A DNA stretch of 64,000 nt from Glandiceps talaboti (lineage: Eukaryota > Hemichordata > Enteropneusta > Spengelidae), in NCBI RefSeq assembly GCF_964340395.1, contig NC_135571.1, forward strand, positions 13,398,546 to 13,462,545, in the 5' to 3' direction. Below, in pieces: positions 1 to 12,622 of the stretch. Within the stretch, counting starts at the first letter, position 1. Each line of letters begins with the position of its first letter. The notes below the pieces were generated by a model, which worked only from the letters and a program-made list of their open reading frames with translations, did no database searches and was not told the DNA's origin. The translations under genes were made by a program, and so were the position numbers.

Positions 1-1386
1 CTGTTCATCAATTATTAAAAATTCGTTAAATTCTTGTAATTTTCAAACATTTTGTGTTTATTTGTAAGTTTCAAAGGACAACAGAAATTCAAATTACACG
101 TAGTTATGTGAAAAGAACAAAAATCAAACAAAGGAAAATAAACAAAAGAAATTATGATAAAGTAGAACAATAGTCTATAAACAATAACATATTGTTGACT
201 TATTAATAATTAAAAAAGTCATTTTTCCTGTCATATTCTGTTGCTTTTTGTGCTGACTTTTAATTTGAGTATATTTGATAAATGTACTAGGGGCAGACAA
301 CATAGAATGTTTAAAAACTAAAAAAATTTCTCTAATTTTTTCAAGTTTACGAGTAACAAAACAAAATTACTTGAAAGTTGCATAGATTCAGTTGTTGATG
401 TTCAATATATTTGGAAAATGGATTGGCAGACACTTGAAATGTGAAAAAGTAACTTTTTTTAAAATAGTAAATTTATGTAAAACATTAGGAAAAGAAAAAT
501 TGTAGTTTATTTTTTCATTTGGATGACAGGTACTTAATTATGGGATGTACTCTTCCATTCAGAAAATTGCAAATTTATTTGAAATTTATATAAAAGACAA
601 ATAAAGGAAAGGAAAACAGGGTGATCTGTTTTTGTTTTGTTTTGATTGAAAACTGCTGAGTCAATGCAGTAAACATAATAGTCTTGTCTTAACATGACCA
701 CCTCAGTTTTGGTTTCAAATTATTATGTAATATTTATCATGTTATATGTTGTAGACATAGAAAACTTTCATTTGGTATTGTCTGCATACAGAACTTTCTT
801 TTATTATTGTCTAAATGAAATGTTGCAGACAGACAAAATTTTCTTTTGGTATTGTCTAAATAAAATGTTGAAAACATGATAAATCTTTTGAAAAAATGAA
901 ACAAAAATAAAAGGTTTGTTTCGGAACAATAAAATAGAAATGTTATGGAGACATCACCTTTGTTTATAACTTATAATGCAGCTGTTTTCAGAAAATTTAT
1001 TGTTGACTGCAGTAAACGTAAGAAATTATGAAAGCAAGAAGATGTATAGACCAGAGGCTTGGCAATTAAATATTATTCCCCGATATTTTTCATCGTTTAG
1101 CTGAGAAAAATATGAGTGACCTAAGGGGCCTTGTCACTACGAGTTGCTGTTGGAGTTTGAAAAACAGAATCATGGTGTTTCACTGCTCATCAGATTTGAT
1201 GATATTTTCAATATTATGTATTACTAGTAATCATGCCGTTACTATGGAAACTAGATGAAGGATTCTTCTGATTCCCATGGAGTGCATAAAGATTATGCAA
1301 AGATGTACTTTTATGACATTTCAATGACTTCAATATCACAGTTGGAGAGTTTTAAGAATCTCTGTTTTTAGAGACATGTTTGGTTG
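1..1386. other. AT-rich non-coding stretch
   Basis: I see no gene here. The only structure is a diverged tandem repeat of about 50 bp around 755-870, built on TTGGTATTGTCTAAATAAAA. The open frame at 694-879 runs through this repeat and has no protein-like composition, so I do not call it. Confidence 0.6.
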
Positions 1387-1390
1387 TCAG

Positions 1391-2137
1391 CTGTGTACCC
1401 TTTAATGATAACCAAATTTTGTTGTTGTGAGTCAAAATGATAAAAACTGACATTTCTTGTGAGTCACCACATAGTAAGAGATAGGGGAACACCAAATTTA
1501 GGTGCCTCATTAGAAATTGTGTGTCAGTGGCGTGTCAAATTTGCCTGGATGACACACAGTCACCACATATTAAGAGATAAAGGCACAACAAATTTTGGTG
1601 TGTCACTAAAAATTGTGTGTGTCAGTGGTGTGTCAAATTGGCTTAGAGGGCACACTGGTCCCCACATTGTAAGAGATAGGGGAACACTAAATTTTGGTGT
1701 GTCACTAGAAATTATGTGTGTCAGTGACACATCAAATTGGCTTAGAGGGTACACTGGTCACCACATAGTAATATATAGGGGAACACCAAATTTTGGTGTG
1801 TCACTAGAAATTATGTGTGTCAGTGGCTTCAAATTGGCTTAGAGGGTACACTGTCATCACATAGTAATAATAGGGGAACACCAAATTTTGGTGCATCACT
1901 AGAAATTATGTGTGTCAGTGGCTTCAAATTGGCTTAGAGGGCACACTGGTCATCACATAGTAATAATAGGGGAACACCAAATTTTGGTGCATCACTAGAA
2001 ATTATGTGTGTCAGTGGCTTCAAATTGGCTTAGAGGGCACACTGGTCATCACATAGTAAGAGATAGGGGAACACCAAATTTTGGTGTGTCTAAATTGTTT
2101 GTCAGTGGTACGTCAAATTGGCTTAGAGGGCACTCTG
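1391..2137 (+). mobile_element. TIR DNA element, CTGTGTACCC family, copy 1, with internal ~98-bp array
   Basis: The left end reads CTGTGTACCCTTTAA and the right end is TTAGAGGGCACTCTG, an imperfect terminal inverted repeat. TCAG flanks both sides (1387-1390 and 2138-2141), a candidate 4-bp target-site duplication. Inside are about seven tandem units of roughly 98 bp. Each contains the palindrome ACACCAAATTTTGGTGT, and most of them end in a copy of the right terminus (AGAGGGCACACTG). There is no transposase, so it is non-autonomous. Related copies lie at 17202-17394, 27845-27975 and 37809-38228. The open frame at 1459-1842 is a by-product of the array. I cannot assign a superfamily. Confidence 0.7.
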
Positions 2138-2141
2138 TCAG

Positions 2142-2705
2142 CATTTTACCAACCCCTGCAGTTACAGAATGGCAAATATATTAAAATATTTATGTCATAA
2201 ATTTGTACGCCAAGGTTTTAGTAATGAGAAATGTGATAAATGTATGAAGTATCTCTACATTCAGTGTTTTAAAAAACAAATTGTTTATAGAACTTCATTG
2301 ATATTATTGTAGTGGCAGGTTTTAGTTTGTTAGTATTTTAGGAAAGAATAGCTGTTTTTTTGAACCCTGGTATTATACAGAAATAACAATACTAAATAAG
2401 GTTGAATTCTAGTCGACTATTTTATGTATAAGGTTCTAGAACTGAAGTTCTGATGGGAAATGTACAGTTTCCCCAACTTTCAGTTTTGTTTGCATCTACA
2501 TTACAAACCCATTATTGTATTTACAAGATTTGGTTTGTCAGTATATATAAACTGAATGTTGTAAAACTCTGGTATTTTATAGCGGCCATTCATACCTTCT
2601 TGTTCATGACATCAAGATTAATCCCTAAGGGGTCGCTTGGAAACATTGTTTTTAGAACAACTGAGTTAGTATAGGATTTAGTCATACTGTAGAGAAAGTA
2701 AAGCA
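2142..2705. other. Unannotated AT-rich sequence
   Basis: No repeat, RNA gene or credible exon seen. The 73-codon frame at 2453-2674 has no recognisable motif and no clear splice context. Confidence 0.55.
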
Positions 2706-2918
<213 letters not shown>

Positions 2919-3059
2919 ATGACAACTTTTAATGTCAAAAACCACTGGGAAGATTAGTTTGATATTTGTTGGAAATGTTGCTTTCAGTCTGTTGTTAAGA
3001 AATTGTATATATGTCCATAGCAACAAGACCATGCCCATAACAACAGCCAAATGATGGTG

Positions 3060-3305
3060 TTGGGATATGATGGGAAATGGGTGGATGGAAAGTTAGAGAG
3101 ATGTATCTATGGTGATAGAGCTGTTTGAGAAATTAGGGAAAATTGTAAGGATGGAATTGTGGGTACTCTGAAGGAATGAATGGATTGGCAAGTATATTTA
3201 TCACGCCGGATTAGATGTCAGGGAAAACACGGATTGATGAATGTATGGAGAGATAGGTGGATAGGGAACTGGAGGATTTAATGGAAAATAGATTGATGAA
3301 TGACT
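3060..3305 (+). repeat. Degenerate GGAT-rich repeat
   Basis: Words such as GGATGGA, GGATTGATGAATG and GATAGGTGGATAGG recur irregularly. It looks like a decayed GGAT/GATG microsatellite. The neighbouring sequence to 5255 (apart from 4159-4227) shows no gene. Confidence 0.35.
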
Positions 3306-4158
3306 CTACAAGCTGACTTGATATTCTAAACTGAGAATTAATAGAAAAGGTAACTGTGTTATCATTTTAAAATAATACTTCTCACCAACAGAATATAGGG
3401 ATAGCCACTATTACATATATGTGGGATTTCTGTAAAATATCACTGGAAATTTGATACAAGAATATGAACTGACTATAATAATCATATGGTTTATGCATAT
3501 GTATGTCGGGAAAATTGGTATTCCTTTTAAATTCAAATCAAAAGGAATCATTCGTAACGTTTTATTTCATTTCTGTAAAACCTCATAAGGTCTTTAAAGA
3601 ATGTGTGGTTCCAATTACACTCAATTTTAAAATAGATGAGGTAGCTAAATTTTTTACTTTATTTTTTTTCATTTTTTTTATGTGTGAGTATCTAGTTCAG
3701 ATAGTTATGTTTTCTGTTGTTTTCCATATGGTCTCTGTGTTATTGGTTTCTTCTCATCAGATGTACAGCCCTTACAGATTGGAAGAACAGTTTTATATTG
3801 TCTTTTTAAGTTGATGTCAGTTTCCACATCCACTATTTCTAGCGAGACTTCACAATTGTCACGATTTTGTTATTTTTTCTCGAATATGTAAAAAAATGTT
3901 TAGGGTCAGCATGAAAAACTAGGTGGGGTCGGGTAACCGGAGGCTTAAGATATTTAGGCAGTTATGTGTAGGAAAAGCTGCTGATATTTTTTTTTTGAAG
4001 TCCAAAATAAACTTCCAAAAGAATTCAGTTTTTTATACTTGGTAAGGTATTAGGCAGGTGTCTTTTAGTAAAAAACAGCATATGTTTCTGAAAATTTGAA
4101 TAATGAAAAAAAATCCACCATAACATATTTCAGTTCTTCAATACGTCACAAGAAAAAA

Positions 4159-4227
4159 GTGAGAAAAATAAAAAATAGCAAAAAAGTGAGAAAAATAAAA
4201 AATAGCAAAAAAGTGAAAGAAAAAGTG
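4159..4227 (+). repeat. 27-bp A-rich minisatellite, about 2.5 copies
   Basis: The phrase GTGAGAAAAATAAAAAATAG plus CAAAAAA is repeated twice, with a partial third copy. It generates the lysine-rich open frame at 4096-4278, which is not a gene call. Confidence 0.8.
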
Positions 4228-5255
4228 AAAAATGATACAGATGAAAATAAATTGAAATTCCTTGTTAGAGAAAAATAAATAATGGAAAAAAAGAATAAAC
4301 AGGATATGAAAATGATAAAGGAATGTTAGTTTTTTGTATTAATTTTATTGGAATGTTTCTATTTTCAAAGTACATTTTCATCTCAAAGCATTTTCTTAAT
4401 TGGAAAATAGAGTTCCTGTGTTGTCATTATTAACCATCCTGAGTTATATTCAGCTAGCCTTAGGATTTCAATCCAGGTAGATTTTGTTTGGAGGACATTG
4501 TTAAATATTTAATGGCGATATCTAGGTTCAGAAAAAAAAATTGCTTATCTGGCACAGCGTACATCTGTTGACGATAGTGTGAATACTGGATAACAAGTGA
4601 ACGCCTCTTTCGTTACAATGTATCTGTTTGTGAAATTATCACGTTATTTTATCCGATGGGAAATTCGTTTTCTTGTATGGGACAATTGAGAAGATTATTC
4701 TGTCGTCTGGGATTCGTTTTGTGAGTACCGCGTATTTGATATTTTTTGATAAAACTAGAAATATGAACATAATAGAAATATGGTTTGATAATTTGAACCC
4801 TGGGAAATGATCTGTTTTTTTTATTTTTTTGAAATATGTTTGATAATTTGATGAGATGTGAAGTAGAACTCATGATAATATCATTGGATAATGGGATCCT
4901 GGAAGATTTAACCTTTTCCTTGTCTTGTAAAAAAAAAATAAATATATTTTCAAATAAACCCAAACTATAATCTTTGTAGTGAATATTACCCGTCAAACCT
5001 TCAGTTTTTAACTCAAAATGTCAACATGATCACTCGTCAGTATTTTCTTGTAGTATTCTTTTCAATTACAGTACTTTGGTTATGAATGAGTTTTGGTGTA
5101 CTGGAATTGTGGTCTCACTGTAAATTTTCAACATTCACAGCTATAGTATTATTTAGGATTGAGTTTCTTGCTGTTTTACCAGATTTTCACCTCCTTTCAT
5201 GATTAGGAATAATTGCATAATGTCACACAAGCTCAATAAACAAACTTCATTCATT

Positions 5256-5373
5256 TAGAGGGAGGGGGGGGGTCAAGTGTTAGGGGGAGGGGGTCTGGTG
5301 TTAGAGAGGAGAGGGTCAAGTGTTAGGGGGAGGGGGTCTGGTGTTAGAGAGGAGGGGGTCTGGTGTTAGGGGT
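5256..5373 (+). repeat. G-rich 43-bp minisatellite
   Basis: GTTAGGGGGAGGGGGTCTGG alternates with GTTAGAGAGGAG in about 2.5 units. Several runs of three or more G on one strand could form a G-quadruplex. Confidence 0.8.
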
Positions 5374-5926
5374 TGTCATTACTCATCTAGCGACTTGTAG
5401 TAACAACCTTTTGGTCAGCGAGTATTTTCCAGCTGAATGACGAAAATATTAGGGAATAAAATAATTCTACCATCACCAGTAATATCAAAGAAAAATCGGG
5501 GAAAGTAATGACTATTTTAAACGTTTTGACTCATATTTCGAACACAGCAGAACCAGTGTGACATAGACACACGTTGTCGTGACATAGGTGCGTGTTGTCG
5601 TGACATAGAACAACCAGAGTATATATTCCATATTTTTTGTTAAGCTTATATTAGCTTGTGCATGATATAAATTGTCAATATGTTATAAATAGACAAATTG
5701 CTGTACATGATGTTATGAACTTACTAATAAATTATAGGACCACTATATTCCAGACATCAAAATATTAAACAACACAATATGTAAAGTGTATGGGGTATAT
5801 ATATGTCTTAAGTGCAGCAGACTTGTTATTTCAATTTTTTGTGTATTCACATGAATACAGGTTTTTGTGAGATTATCACCAGCCATTTCCTAATACCATG
5901 AACCATTATTACTAAAAATTTAATCG
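5374..5926. other. Unannotated stretch
   Basis: Contains two short matches of GTTGTCGTGACATAG near 5573 and 5595. Nothing else supported. Confidence 0.5.
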
Positions 5927-5928
5927 TA

Positions 5929-6290
5929 ATTTAACCGTAAATATTTTGCATATGTGAATTTATTTGTAGAAAAGGTGTACAATATTTGTGCCCAAGTTTG
6001 TAGATTTTATATCCAGAACCAAACCAAAAGTTTAGTTTATGTGAAGTCAATTCAAATTGTCTAAGATTTTCATTGTCCTTTTTCTTGGTTGTAAATTTAA
6101 CCGTAAATATTTTGTGAATGTGAATTTATTTGTCAAAATGTGTACAATATTCGCGCCCAAGTTTGGAGATTTTATATCGCCCAAAGTTTGGTTTATACAG
6201 AAAGTTAATTCAAATTGTCTAAGATTTTTACTCTCCGTTTTCTTGAACCAGGAGCAACTGTAAAATTAATGATAAATATTTTGTGACTAT
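5929..6290 (+). repeat. ~166-bp diverged tandem repeat, just over 2 copies
   Basis: ATTTAACCGTAAATATTTTG starts at 5929 and again at 6095, with a degraded third start near 6264. Both units share GTGTACAATATT, GCCCAAGTTTG and CAAATTGTCTAAGATTTT. The 68-codon frame at 6057 crosses the unit boundary and is probably spurious. Confidence 0.8.
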
Positions 6291-6667
6291 ACATCTACAT
6301 CATGGCATAGTAAATAATAATGGATTGAGCCAAGCATAGTTTGGCTTTCCCTAAATGAAATAACCCTCCAGGTATATAATTGATGACTCATCTGTTTAAA
6401 CGAGAATCAATCACTTCTAGACTATTGTTTTCAAAATTGTGTCAATTAAAGTGTAAATCAATCAAACGTGAGTGAATTGTAAGATCTTTTTAACGGATTA
6501 TCAAAATCTTTGTTATTTTGTTTACATTTATTATCATGTTAATTGAAACAAATTATAGTCTGCTAATTTTCACACGAAAATATGTAATAGTTTTTATGGC
6601 TAAAAAATAGGTTTTTGCAGGCAAGATTGGGGAGGCTCGTTGGTCATACATGTATGTATTTTACACT
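6291..6667. other. Unannotated AT-rich stretch
   Basis: No repeat or gene recognised. Confidence 0.5.
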
Positions 6668-6800
6668 CATGCTTGCAAGTGTTCTGCTGCACTTTCATGA
6701 GTGTAGTGAGTGAAAGTACGACGCCAGAGAACACATAGCCCTTCATACAAATACCCAGAGTATGCCATACTTGTAATCATGTGTAATGGGGTTCTGCCAT
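6668..6800 (+). repeat. Dispersed foldback repeat B, copy 1
   Basis: GTGTTCTGCTGCACTTTCA is followed by its imperfect inverse, TGAAAGTACGACGCCAGAGA, then by ATACAAATACCCAGAGTATG and CCATAC. The same order of words recurs at 12062-12170 and, in part, at 14208-14290 and 61682-61770. It is likely a short inverted-repeat element with a conserved flank. Confidence 0.55.
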
Positions 6801-7080
6801 ATTATAGATGAAATGTGGGTCATATTAAAGCTACGCAGATTTAATTGGTATAGATTTATTATTATATGTTAATTATACAATATTTATTTGATTGATTTTT
6901 AGACCACATTTAATTAACGGTTGTGATGTGAAAGAAAATGTGTCGTAAATTGAATTACATGTAAATATATGAGTTGAATCAGCTAGTGTTCTCACATGAT
7001 TTATTGCTAGGATTGTCATTGTAACATCTTAAGGAAATAATGTGTTGGTCAGTGTGTTAAAAAAGAAAAAAAGTATATAT
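6801..7080. other. Unannotated AT-rich stretch
   Basis: Nothing recognised. Confidence 0.5.
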
Positions 7081-7347
7081 GTGTGTGGTGTGGTGTGTTT
7101 GTGTGTATGTGTCATTGTGTGGTGTGCACATGTGTGTTTGTGTGTGTATGTGTCATATTGTATGTGCATGTGTGTTTCCCTGTGGTGTGTCTGTATGTGT
7201 GGTACGTATGTGTGTGTGCAGTACATGCATGCATGTATGTATGTATGTATGTATGTATGTATGTATGTATGTATGTATGTATGTATGTATGTATGTATGT
7301 ATGTATGTATGTATGTTTGTGTATGTATGTATGTATGTATGTATGTA

Positions 7348-7384
<37 letters not shown>

Positions 7385-7545
7385 GTATGTATGTATGTAT
7401 GTATGTATGTATGTATGTATGTATGTATGTATGTATGTATGTATGTATGTATGTATGTATGTATGTATGTATGGTGTATATGTGGTGTGCATGTGTGTAC
7501 ATGTATGTGTGGTGTGTATATGTGGTGTGCATGCATGTGGTGTGA
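7081..7545. repeat. TATG/TG compound microsatellite
   Basis: A degenerate TG-rich shoulder leads into long pure (ATGT)n runs at about 7227-7312 and 7367-7471, separated by a (GT)n block near 7350-7366. Long cysteine/valine/tyrosine frames (plus) and histidine/threonine/tyrosine frames (minus) are artefacts of the repeat. Confidence 0.97.
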
Positions 7546-7875
7546 TTTCAATTCATATCATACCTGTAACAGTCTGTGTGAAATGACTCAATGTCTTAAA
7601 ATACTATCAACCATTTTGTCACAAATTTTAACGATAAATGGTAATTTTCACCCAGACTATTTTTCTTGACAAATACATTAATATTAATAATAATAATGAT
7701 ATACATTTATGGTATCATCCTTACGATCACTCATCTTAGCATTTTCTTAGATGTCTTAGACAATGGCATCATTTTAAAAATATTTGTGTCAAGTTTTAGA
7801 AAAAGGATAGGGTAATGTAGTAGAGAAACATTAAAAAAAATGAAAAGGGCCGCACTTAGAAGTGTTTTCACCAAA
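7546..7875. other. Unannotated stretch
   Basis: Nothing recognised. Confidence 0.5.
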
Positions 7876-8022
7876 AGGCTGAGTGACTGTTAACTTCTGT
7901 ACCTGCCTTCCAGGACTTAGAAACAGGGTGATTGACTTATCTCTTCCTCTTACCCTCCAGGAGTTAAGAAATAGGCTGAGTGACCGTTAACTTCTGTTGC
8001 CATGACTTCCAGGAGTTTGGAC
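7876..8022 (+). repeat. ~49-bp tandem repeat, 3 copies
   Basis: Units start at 7876, 7925 and 7973 with AGGCTGAGTGAC, AGGGTGATTGAC and AGGCTGAGTGAC. Each ends near CTTCCAGGA or CCTCCAGGAG. The CCAG/GA words look like splice acceptors, but the units carry stops and no sustained frame. Confidence 0.7.
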
Positions 8023-9758
8023 TGGGAAAAGGGAATCACATGTCTGATGGCATTTTTAATTCATTTTGCTTAAAATGAAATTATTTCAATGGACTATAAC
8101 TTGATTTTACTTTATACCTGATGGGTACTAACTCAAATATCACAATTTTTACCATTTTTTATTTGTATATCTGTGCTGTCGATCTTGTTGTTTTACTGAA
8201 ATAAACTAACTAATTTTGCTTCAAGGCTTAAAAGCATGAGTTAGTACCCAGAATACTGAAATCATCCGAAATACACCATGAGATACTTTTTTATTACATT
8301 TTGTCTGAAACAGCAAATTTCATAACAATATTATCATGTATAAATCTAGAATATGACGAGGTTACCTACTCATATCCATACAGCCAGGTATGTAGTAATG
8401 TTTTAGATGTTGTAGTAAGGCCACTCATATTTAATTCTGTGTTTCTGGCCACACATACTTAGTTCTATGTTTCTTATCATAAACTTAAAAATGATGGGTT
8501 GATTGGTCAATTAAAAATAAAATAAAAAGTGAAAAAAAGTAAGTTTATGAGTACATGTTGGTGATATTTTCACTTCACAATTATATTTTAAAAGTCTGAA
8601 TGATCATTAAAACTCGAAAGGAAACTTTAAACTAATTATTAAAATTCCTATCTTCTAAATTTTGATAAATTGTTATTAAATAGTTCTTGCTGTGAAAAAA
8701 CATCTTTTGTGGTTTGTATGATAGTATATCAACTCATAAATTTGTAATATTCTAGGTGCAATAGAGAATTTGCCAACCCGCCATGTTGAATGTTGCATCA
8801 TGGGAAATGTGATAATAAATACTAATCAATTAGTATTGTAAACAATGTTGATACATTGTTTGTAACCACAAATAATCAATTCATAGTTACCCTGACCATT
8901 GTGGGAGGTTTATTTTATCGGTAGCTCTAGATTAGGTATTACGATAACCACAGATAATCCCATAGTACTTTGCGTCTGAGAATGCTCAGTCTGGATTGCA
9001 AGTTACCTATTAACTATTACTACCAAAATACTTTTGCTTTGTACATGTATGTTGTTTGTATGCAGCCTGCTATTGTAAATTTACAAGTATAAAAAAATAT
9101 GAAAAATGTTTTTTCAATGATGAAATTTGTAATTTTCTAGGTATAATTAATGATAACTACCAAAACAATTCTTTCTTTAAAAAAAACAACTTATGTAGTT
9201 TGTATGATAGACTTTAAATGTATTTTTAAAAAATGTTATTTTTCCATAAAATTTGTAATTTTCTAGTCTACAATAAATTATTATTACTAAATATTTTTGG
9301 CAATGAAGTGGTTAAGAACAAATCATCCTCAGAAAATATTACATAATTAAATTGCCAGGAATAGGTTTCTGTTATGTGAAAGTAGTTTTTTTTTACCATT
9401 AATGTTTTTATCGTTAATATTTTTCTTAATATTTTTCTGTGATTTACGGAACCTTTTTATTGTCTTTGACATAGCCATATTATATTATATGTATATAGCA
9501 TGATTCATTTTCCCTGAGCAAGTACTTAGTGTAACCTTTGACCTTTTGTGTAACCTTTGACCCGTTTTTGAAGTAGAAGTATGATTTATTGTATATATTC
9601 ATACTTCATTACATAATCATATTATCCCTGATTTATGAAATTTTCAATATTTTCTGTAATATGAATAGATAAATACGATTCTTCAGTTTTCAAGAATTGA
9701 TGGGAATGTATTATTTTCAATGTTATTATAATTCAAATTCGATGCTTCACCAATTGCC
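8023..9758. other. AT-rich region with degraded ~100-300-bp repeats
   Basis: Phrases TTTGTATGATAG and AAATTTGTAATTTTCTAG recur near 8716/8749, 9113/9128, 9199 and 9248-9264, with further diverged traces. This indicates an old, irregular tandem expansion. Two nuclear-receptor-like sites near 9532 and 9551 are listed separately. No gene seen. Confidence 0.4.
9532..9563 (-). promoter_or_regulatory. Pair of near-DR1 nuclear-receptor-type sites
   Basis: TAACCTTTGACCT (9532) and TAACCTTTGACCC (9551) are one and two mismatches from TGACCTTTGACCT, the reverse of a DR1 AGGTCA repeat. They lie 19 bp apart. Binding is an inference from sequence only. Confidence 0.4.
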
Positions 9759-10247
9759 TTATCTGCAATTCTTTGAATTTCATGACCAGGTAAGGCAATA
9801 AATGATAAAAATCATTCACATACACACTTGTAGGGTAACCACTTATCTGCAATTCTTTGAATTTCATGACCAAGTAAGGCAATAAATGATAAATTTCACT
9901 CACATATACACTTGTAGGGTAACCACTTATCTGTAATTCTTTGAATTTCATGACCAAGTAAGGCAATAAATGATAAAAATCATTCACATATACACTTGTA
10001 GGGTAACCACTTATCTGTAATTCTTTGAATTTCATGACCAAGTAAGGCAATAAATGATAAATTTCACTCACATATACACTTGTAGGGTAACCACTTATCT
10101 GCAATTCTTTGAATTTCATGACCAGGTAAGGCAATAAATGATAAATTTCACTCACATATACACTTGTAGGGTAACCACTTATCTGTAATTCTTTGAATTT
10201 CAGGACCAAGTAAGGCAATAAATGATAAATTTCACTCACATATAAGC
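9759..10247 (-). repeat. 84-bp tandem repeat, 5.8 copies
   Basis: ATCTGCAATTCTTTGAATTT recurs at 9761, 9845, 9929, 10013, 10097 and 10181, always 84 bp apart. Because 84 is 28 codons, the minus strand stays open for 168 codons with a 28-residue repeat (YHLLPYLVMKFKELQISGYP is its core). Copies differ mostly by single substitutions. There is no start context, splice site or flanking coding sequence, so I treat it as a minisatellite. Confidence 0.9.
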
Positions 10248-10478
10248 TCTCGTAGGATCGCCATCATACAGTTAGTGACGTTGGGATTTTTGTCTAATCC
10301 TCCGCTCATAGAGGGCACCAATTTAAAAAAAAAATTATTTCACCAGATGTAAGAATTATAGAGTGGGTCATGTAATGAGAAACACAGAATTATATTTATA
10401 GGTAAATCGTGAAAGATTTATAAGTACGCCGTGAAAGATATCGGTCTTCAGAGTAGTTGGAACTATTTGCTGATTTCA

Positions 10479-10684
10479 TGTTAAAAGATGCACCAAACCT
10501 GAATGGGTCATTCACTCCAAATATCAACTTGATTTGGCCCTGGTTTGGTTGTATTATGTGTATATATCATGTTAAATTTTTCCTGTTAAAAGATGCACCA
10601 AACCTTATTGGAATGGATCATTCACTCCAAATATCAACTTCATTAGCTGAGATTTGGCCCTGGTTGTATTATGTGTATATATCT
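10479..10684 (+). repeat. 105-bp tandem duplication
   Basis: TGTTAAAAGATGCACCAAAC starts at 10479 and 10584. The two halves then run in parallel through TTCACTCCAAATATCAACTT and TATTATGTGTATATATC, with small indels. Confidence 0.9.
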
Positions 10685-11446
10685 TGATGACCATGTGTAA
10701 ACATAAACTGTTCAGACCATGTAATAGTTTGTCAACAGTTTCTAATATTATGGGATATTGACAGTGTTTGATTTATGGCTGTAGACAGTAGGTATGGCAA
10801 GAACAGATTAGTTTTGTACTAGAAGTATTAACAACATTTTTTATAGATTTTGTATAAAAACACAGCAGGTCAAAATGTAGATGTATCACAATGTGTAATA
10901 TTTGTCTTACATTTAGCCGTAAGCTATATACATTTTGTTGAAGTATAGAGGAGTTGTTATTCAATCATACATAAAGATAGGTATATATATTCATTCTGTA
11001 CGCAATGTACAAATGGATTGTACAGCCATATCATTTAATTCTTATGTTTCTCATCCCCTTTTTTTTTTGCTTGATGAAAAAAAAGGAAAATATGAGAGGG
11101 AAAGACTAACAAATTTTCTCCAAAATCCTGTGACCATACTATTTCATTTATATGTTTCTCATCATGTTTTTGTTCATTGGCTTGTGGGTTTTTTTTTTTT
11201 GGAAGGATTTAGATTTTTTTGCCAAAAATTTAAATTTTGCAAAATTTCTGCTGTAATGGCCGCAAAAAACACTGTTTTTAGACCAATCAGTGACTTTTTT
11301 TTAGAAGATTTCTTGTTTTTGTTTCATTCAGAGTGATTGACAAAATCATTTTGCTGTTGTAGCGATGAGAAACAAGATCTTTTAAAAATAGTGCTGCCCT
11401 GAAGGAGTGTATACTACTGTCAACCAAATTGAAATAGAGTTGTCAA
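10685..11446. other. Unannotated AT-rich stretch
   Basis: Contains T/A homopolymers. The 133-codon frame at 10935-11336 is rich in Phe/Leu/His encoded by T-runs and has no domain I recognise. Confidence 0.5.
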
Positions 11447-11459
11447 AGGTCAAAGGTCA
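11447..11459 (+). promoter_or_regulatory. Perfect DR1 nuclear-receptor site
   Basis: AGGTCAAAGGTCA: two AGGTCA half-sites spaced by one base, the consensus for HNF4, RXR and COUP-TF type dimers. Its use in this organism is inferred. Confidence 0.5.
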
Positions 11460-12061
11460 ACGTAGAAAAAAACATTGGAACAAGTCGAGTAAGAATCTAT
11501 TTTAGAAATTATCGTTAGATTCAGGTTTACAATGCATTCTACAATAGTAGCAATATTCTTTTATTCATGACAAACTATATCTAGAGATATGTCGGACAAC
11601 TATTTTCACATCTAAATTGGAATCATCTGAACTGGACCTTTAAATACTTGTAGCTAACAAGTAACAGTTGTGTAAGCAGACAGACAGACAGTGATTAGCA
11701 CCTTACTGAGAGTGTGAAGTTATGCCATGCAGCATGTTCAGGCAAATCATAATGTTAGCAATGTATGGAGTGTGTATTCAAGTGAATGAATTAGAATTCT
11801 TAATATAGATAGAGTGAGTGTAACTATCATGTCAGCATGTTTCGTTTTTTTTTTAGATTGCTACTTATGTGTGCAGTGACATTTACAATACAGGAGTAAG
11901 TAACAATATTGGAATTTAACTTGAACACTAGAAAAGAAATGAAACACTTTCTAAAAGTGATGTCGTTCCGGTTTATTAAAAAATTCTCCATCATCAGTAT
12001 ATCATGGAGTAATGTATCAGAATCTAATGATATGTGAGGGCCAGTGAATTGTTACGAGTTG
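11460..12061. other. Unannotated stretch
   Basis: Nothing recognised beyond short homopolymers. Confidence 0.5.
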
Positions 12062-12170
12062 TTGCAGTGTTCTCTACAGCTGTTACTACAGTGAGTGAAA
12101 ATACAACAGCAAATACCACGAGTATGAATGCAAATACCTTGAGTACCCACACAGTTACTCACATAGCATG
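12062..12170 (+). repeat. Dispersed foldback repeat B, copy 2
   Basis: GCAGTGTTCTCTACAGCTGT, GTGAGTGAAAATACAACAGC and ATGCAAATACCTTGAGTACC follow the same order as the copy at 6668-6800. Confidence 0.5.
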
Positions 12171-12227
12171 GGAGTTTGTTTTATTTACATGTACAAAATG
12201 TCAAAAATCATAAAAAATATTGTTGGT

Positions 12228-12228
<1 letters not shown>

Positions 12229-12263
<35 letters not shown>

Positions 12264-12266
12264 ACA
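12229..12266. repeat. (CA)n microsatellite
   Basis: About 19 CA dinucleotides with one G interruption. Confidence 0.95.
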
Positions 12267-12559
12267 CCGTACAAGTAATCATTGGTACATATGTATATTA
12301 TTATCAATAGTAAGTAATTATAATAAATAAAAATACTAAATTATAATTTTTTTTTGAAAGATATCTCATCAATTTTTATTTGACCGTAATATAAAATATT
12401 ATTTGTAATATGAAAGTATATAGTTCATATTTGGCATATCTTATTTCATTTAAAGGATTATGTTTTTATGAGTGACAGTATAAATTCCAAATCTGCCTAC
12501 AAAAACTGTATGTGATAGAGAGAGAAGTAGAATAACATACTAAGATTTATCAATGGAAA

Positions 12560-12622
12560 TTTTAATTCTCACAGTCAAAACATTTTTGGGAATAAATTCC
12601 AAACTTTTGTGTCTCATCAGTG
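12560..12622 (-). repeat. Dispersed repeat C, copy 1
   Basis: Read on the minus strand: CACTGATGAGACAC, TTTGGAATTTATTCCC, then AATGTTTTGACTGTGAG. The same three blocks occur at 43803-43882 and 55310-55369, all on the minus strand. Confidence 0.6.

Noticed and set aside
5256-5373. Interstitial telomere-like GTTAGGGGG
   Set aside because: The unit is ~43 bp with irregular G runs, not a TTAGGG tandem repeat.
9733-10239. 168-codon protein with a 28-residue repeat (minus)
   Set aside because: It follows from an 84-bp tandem unit. No start or splice context, non-coding flanks, and no sign that substitutions avoid changing residues.
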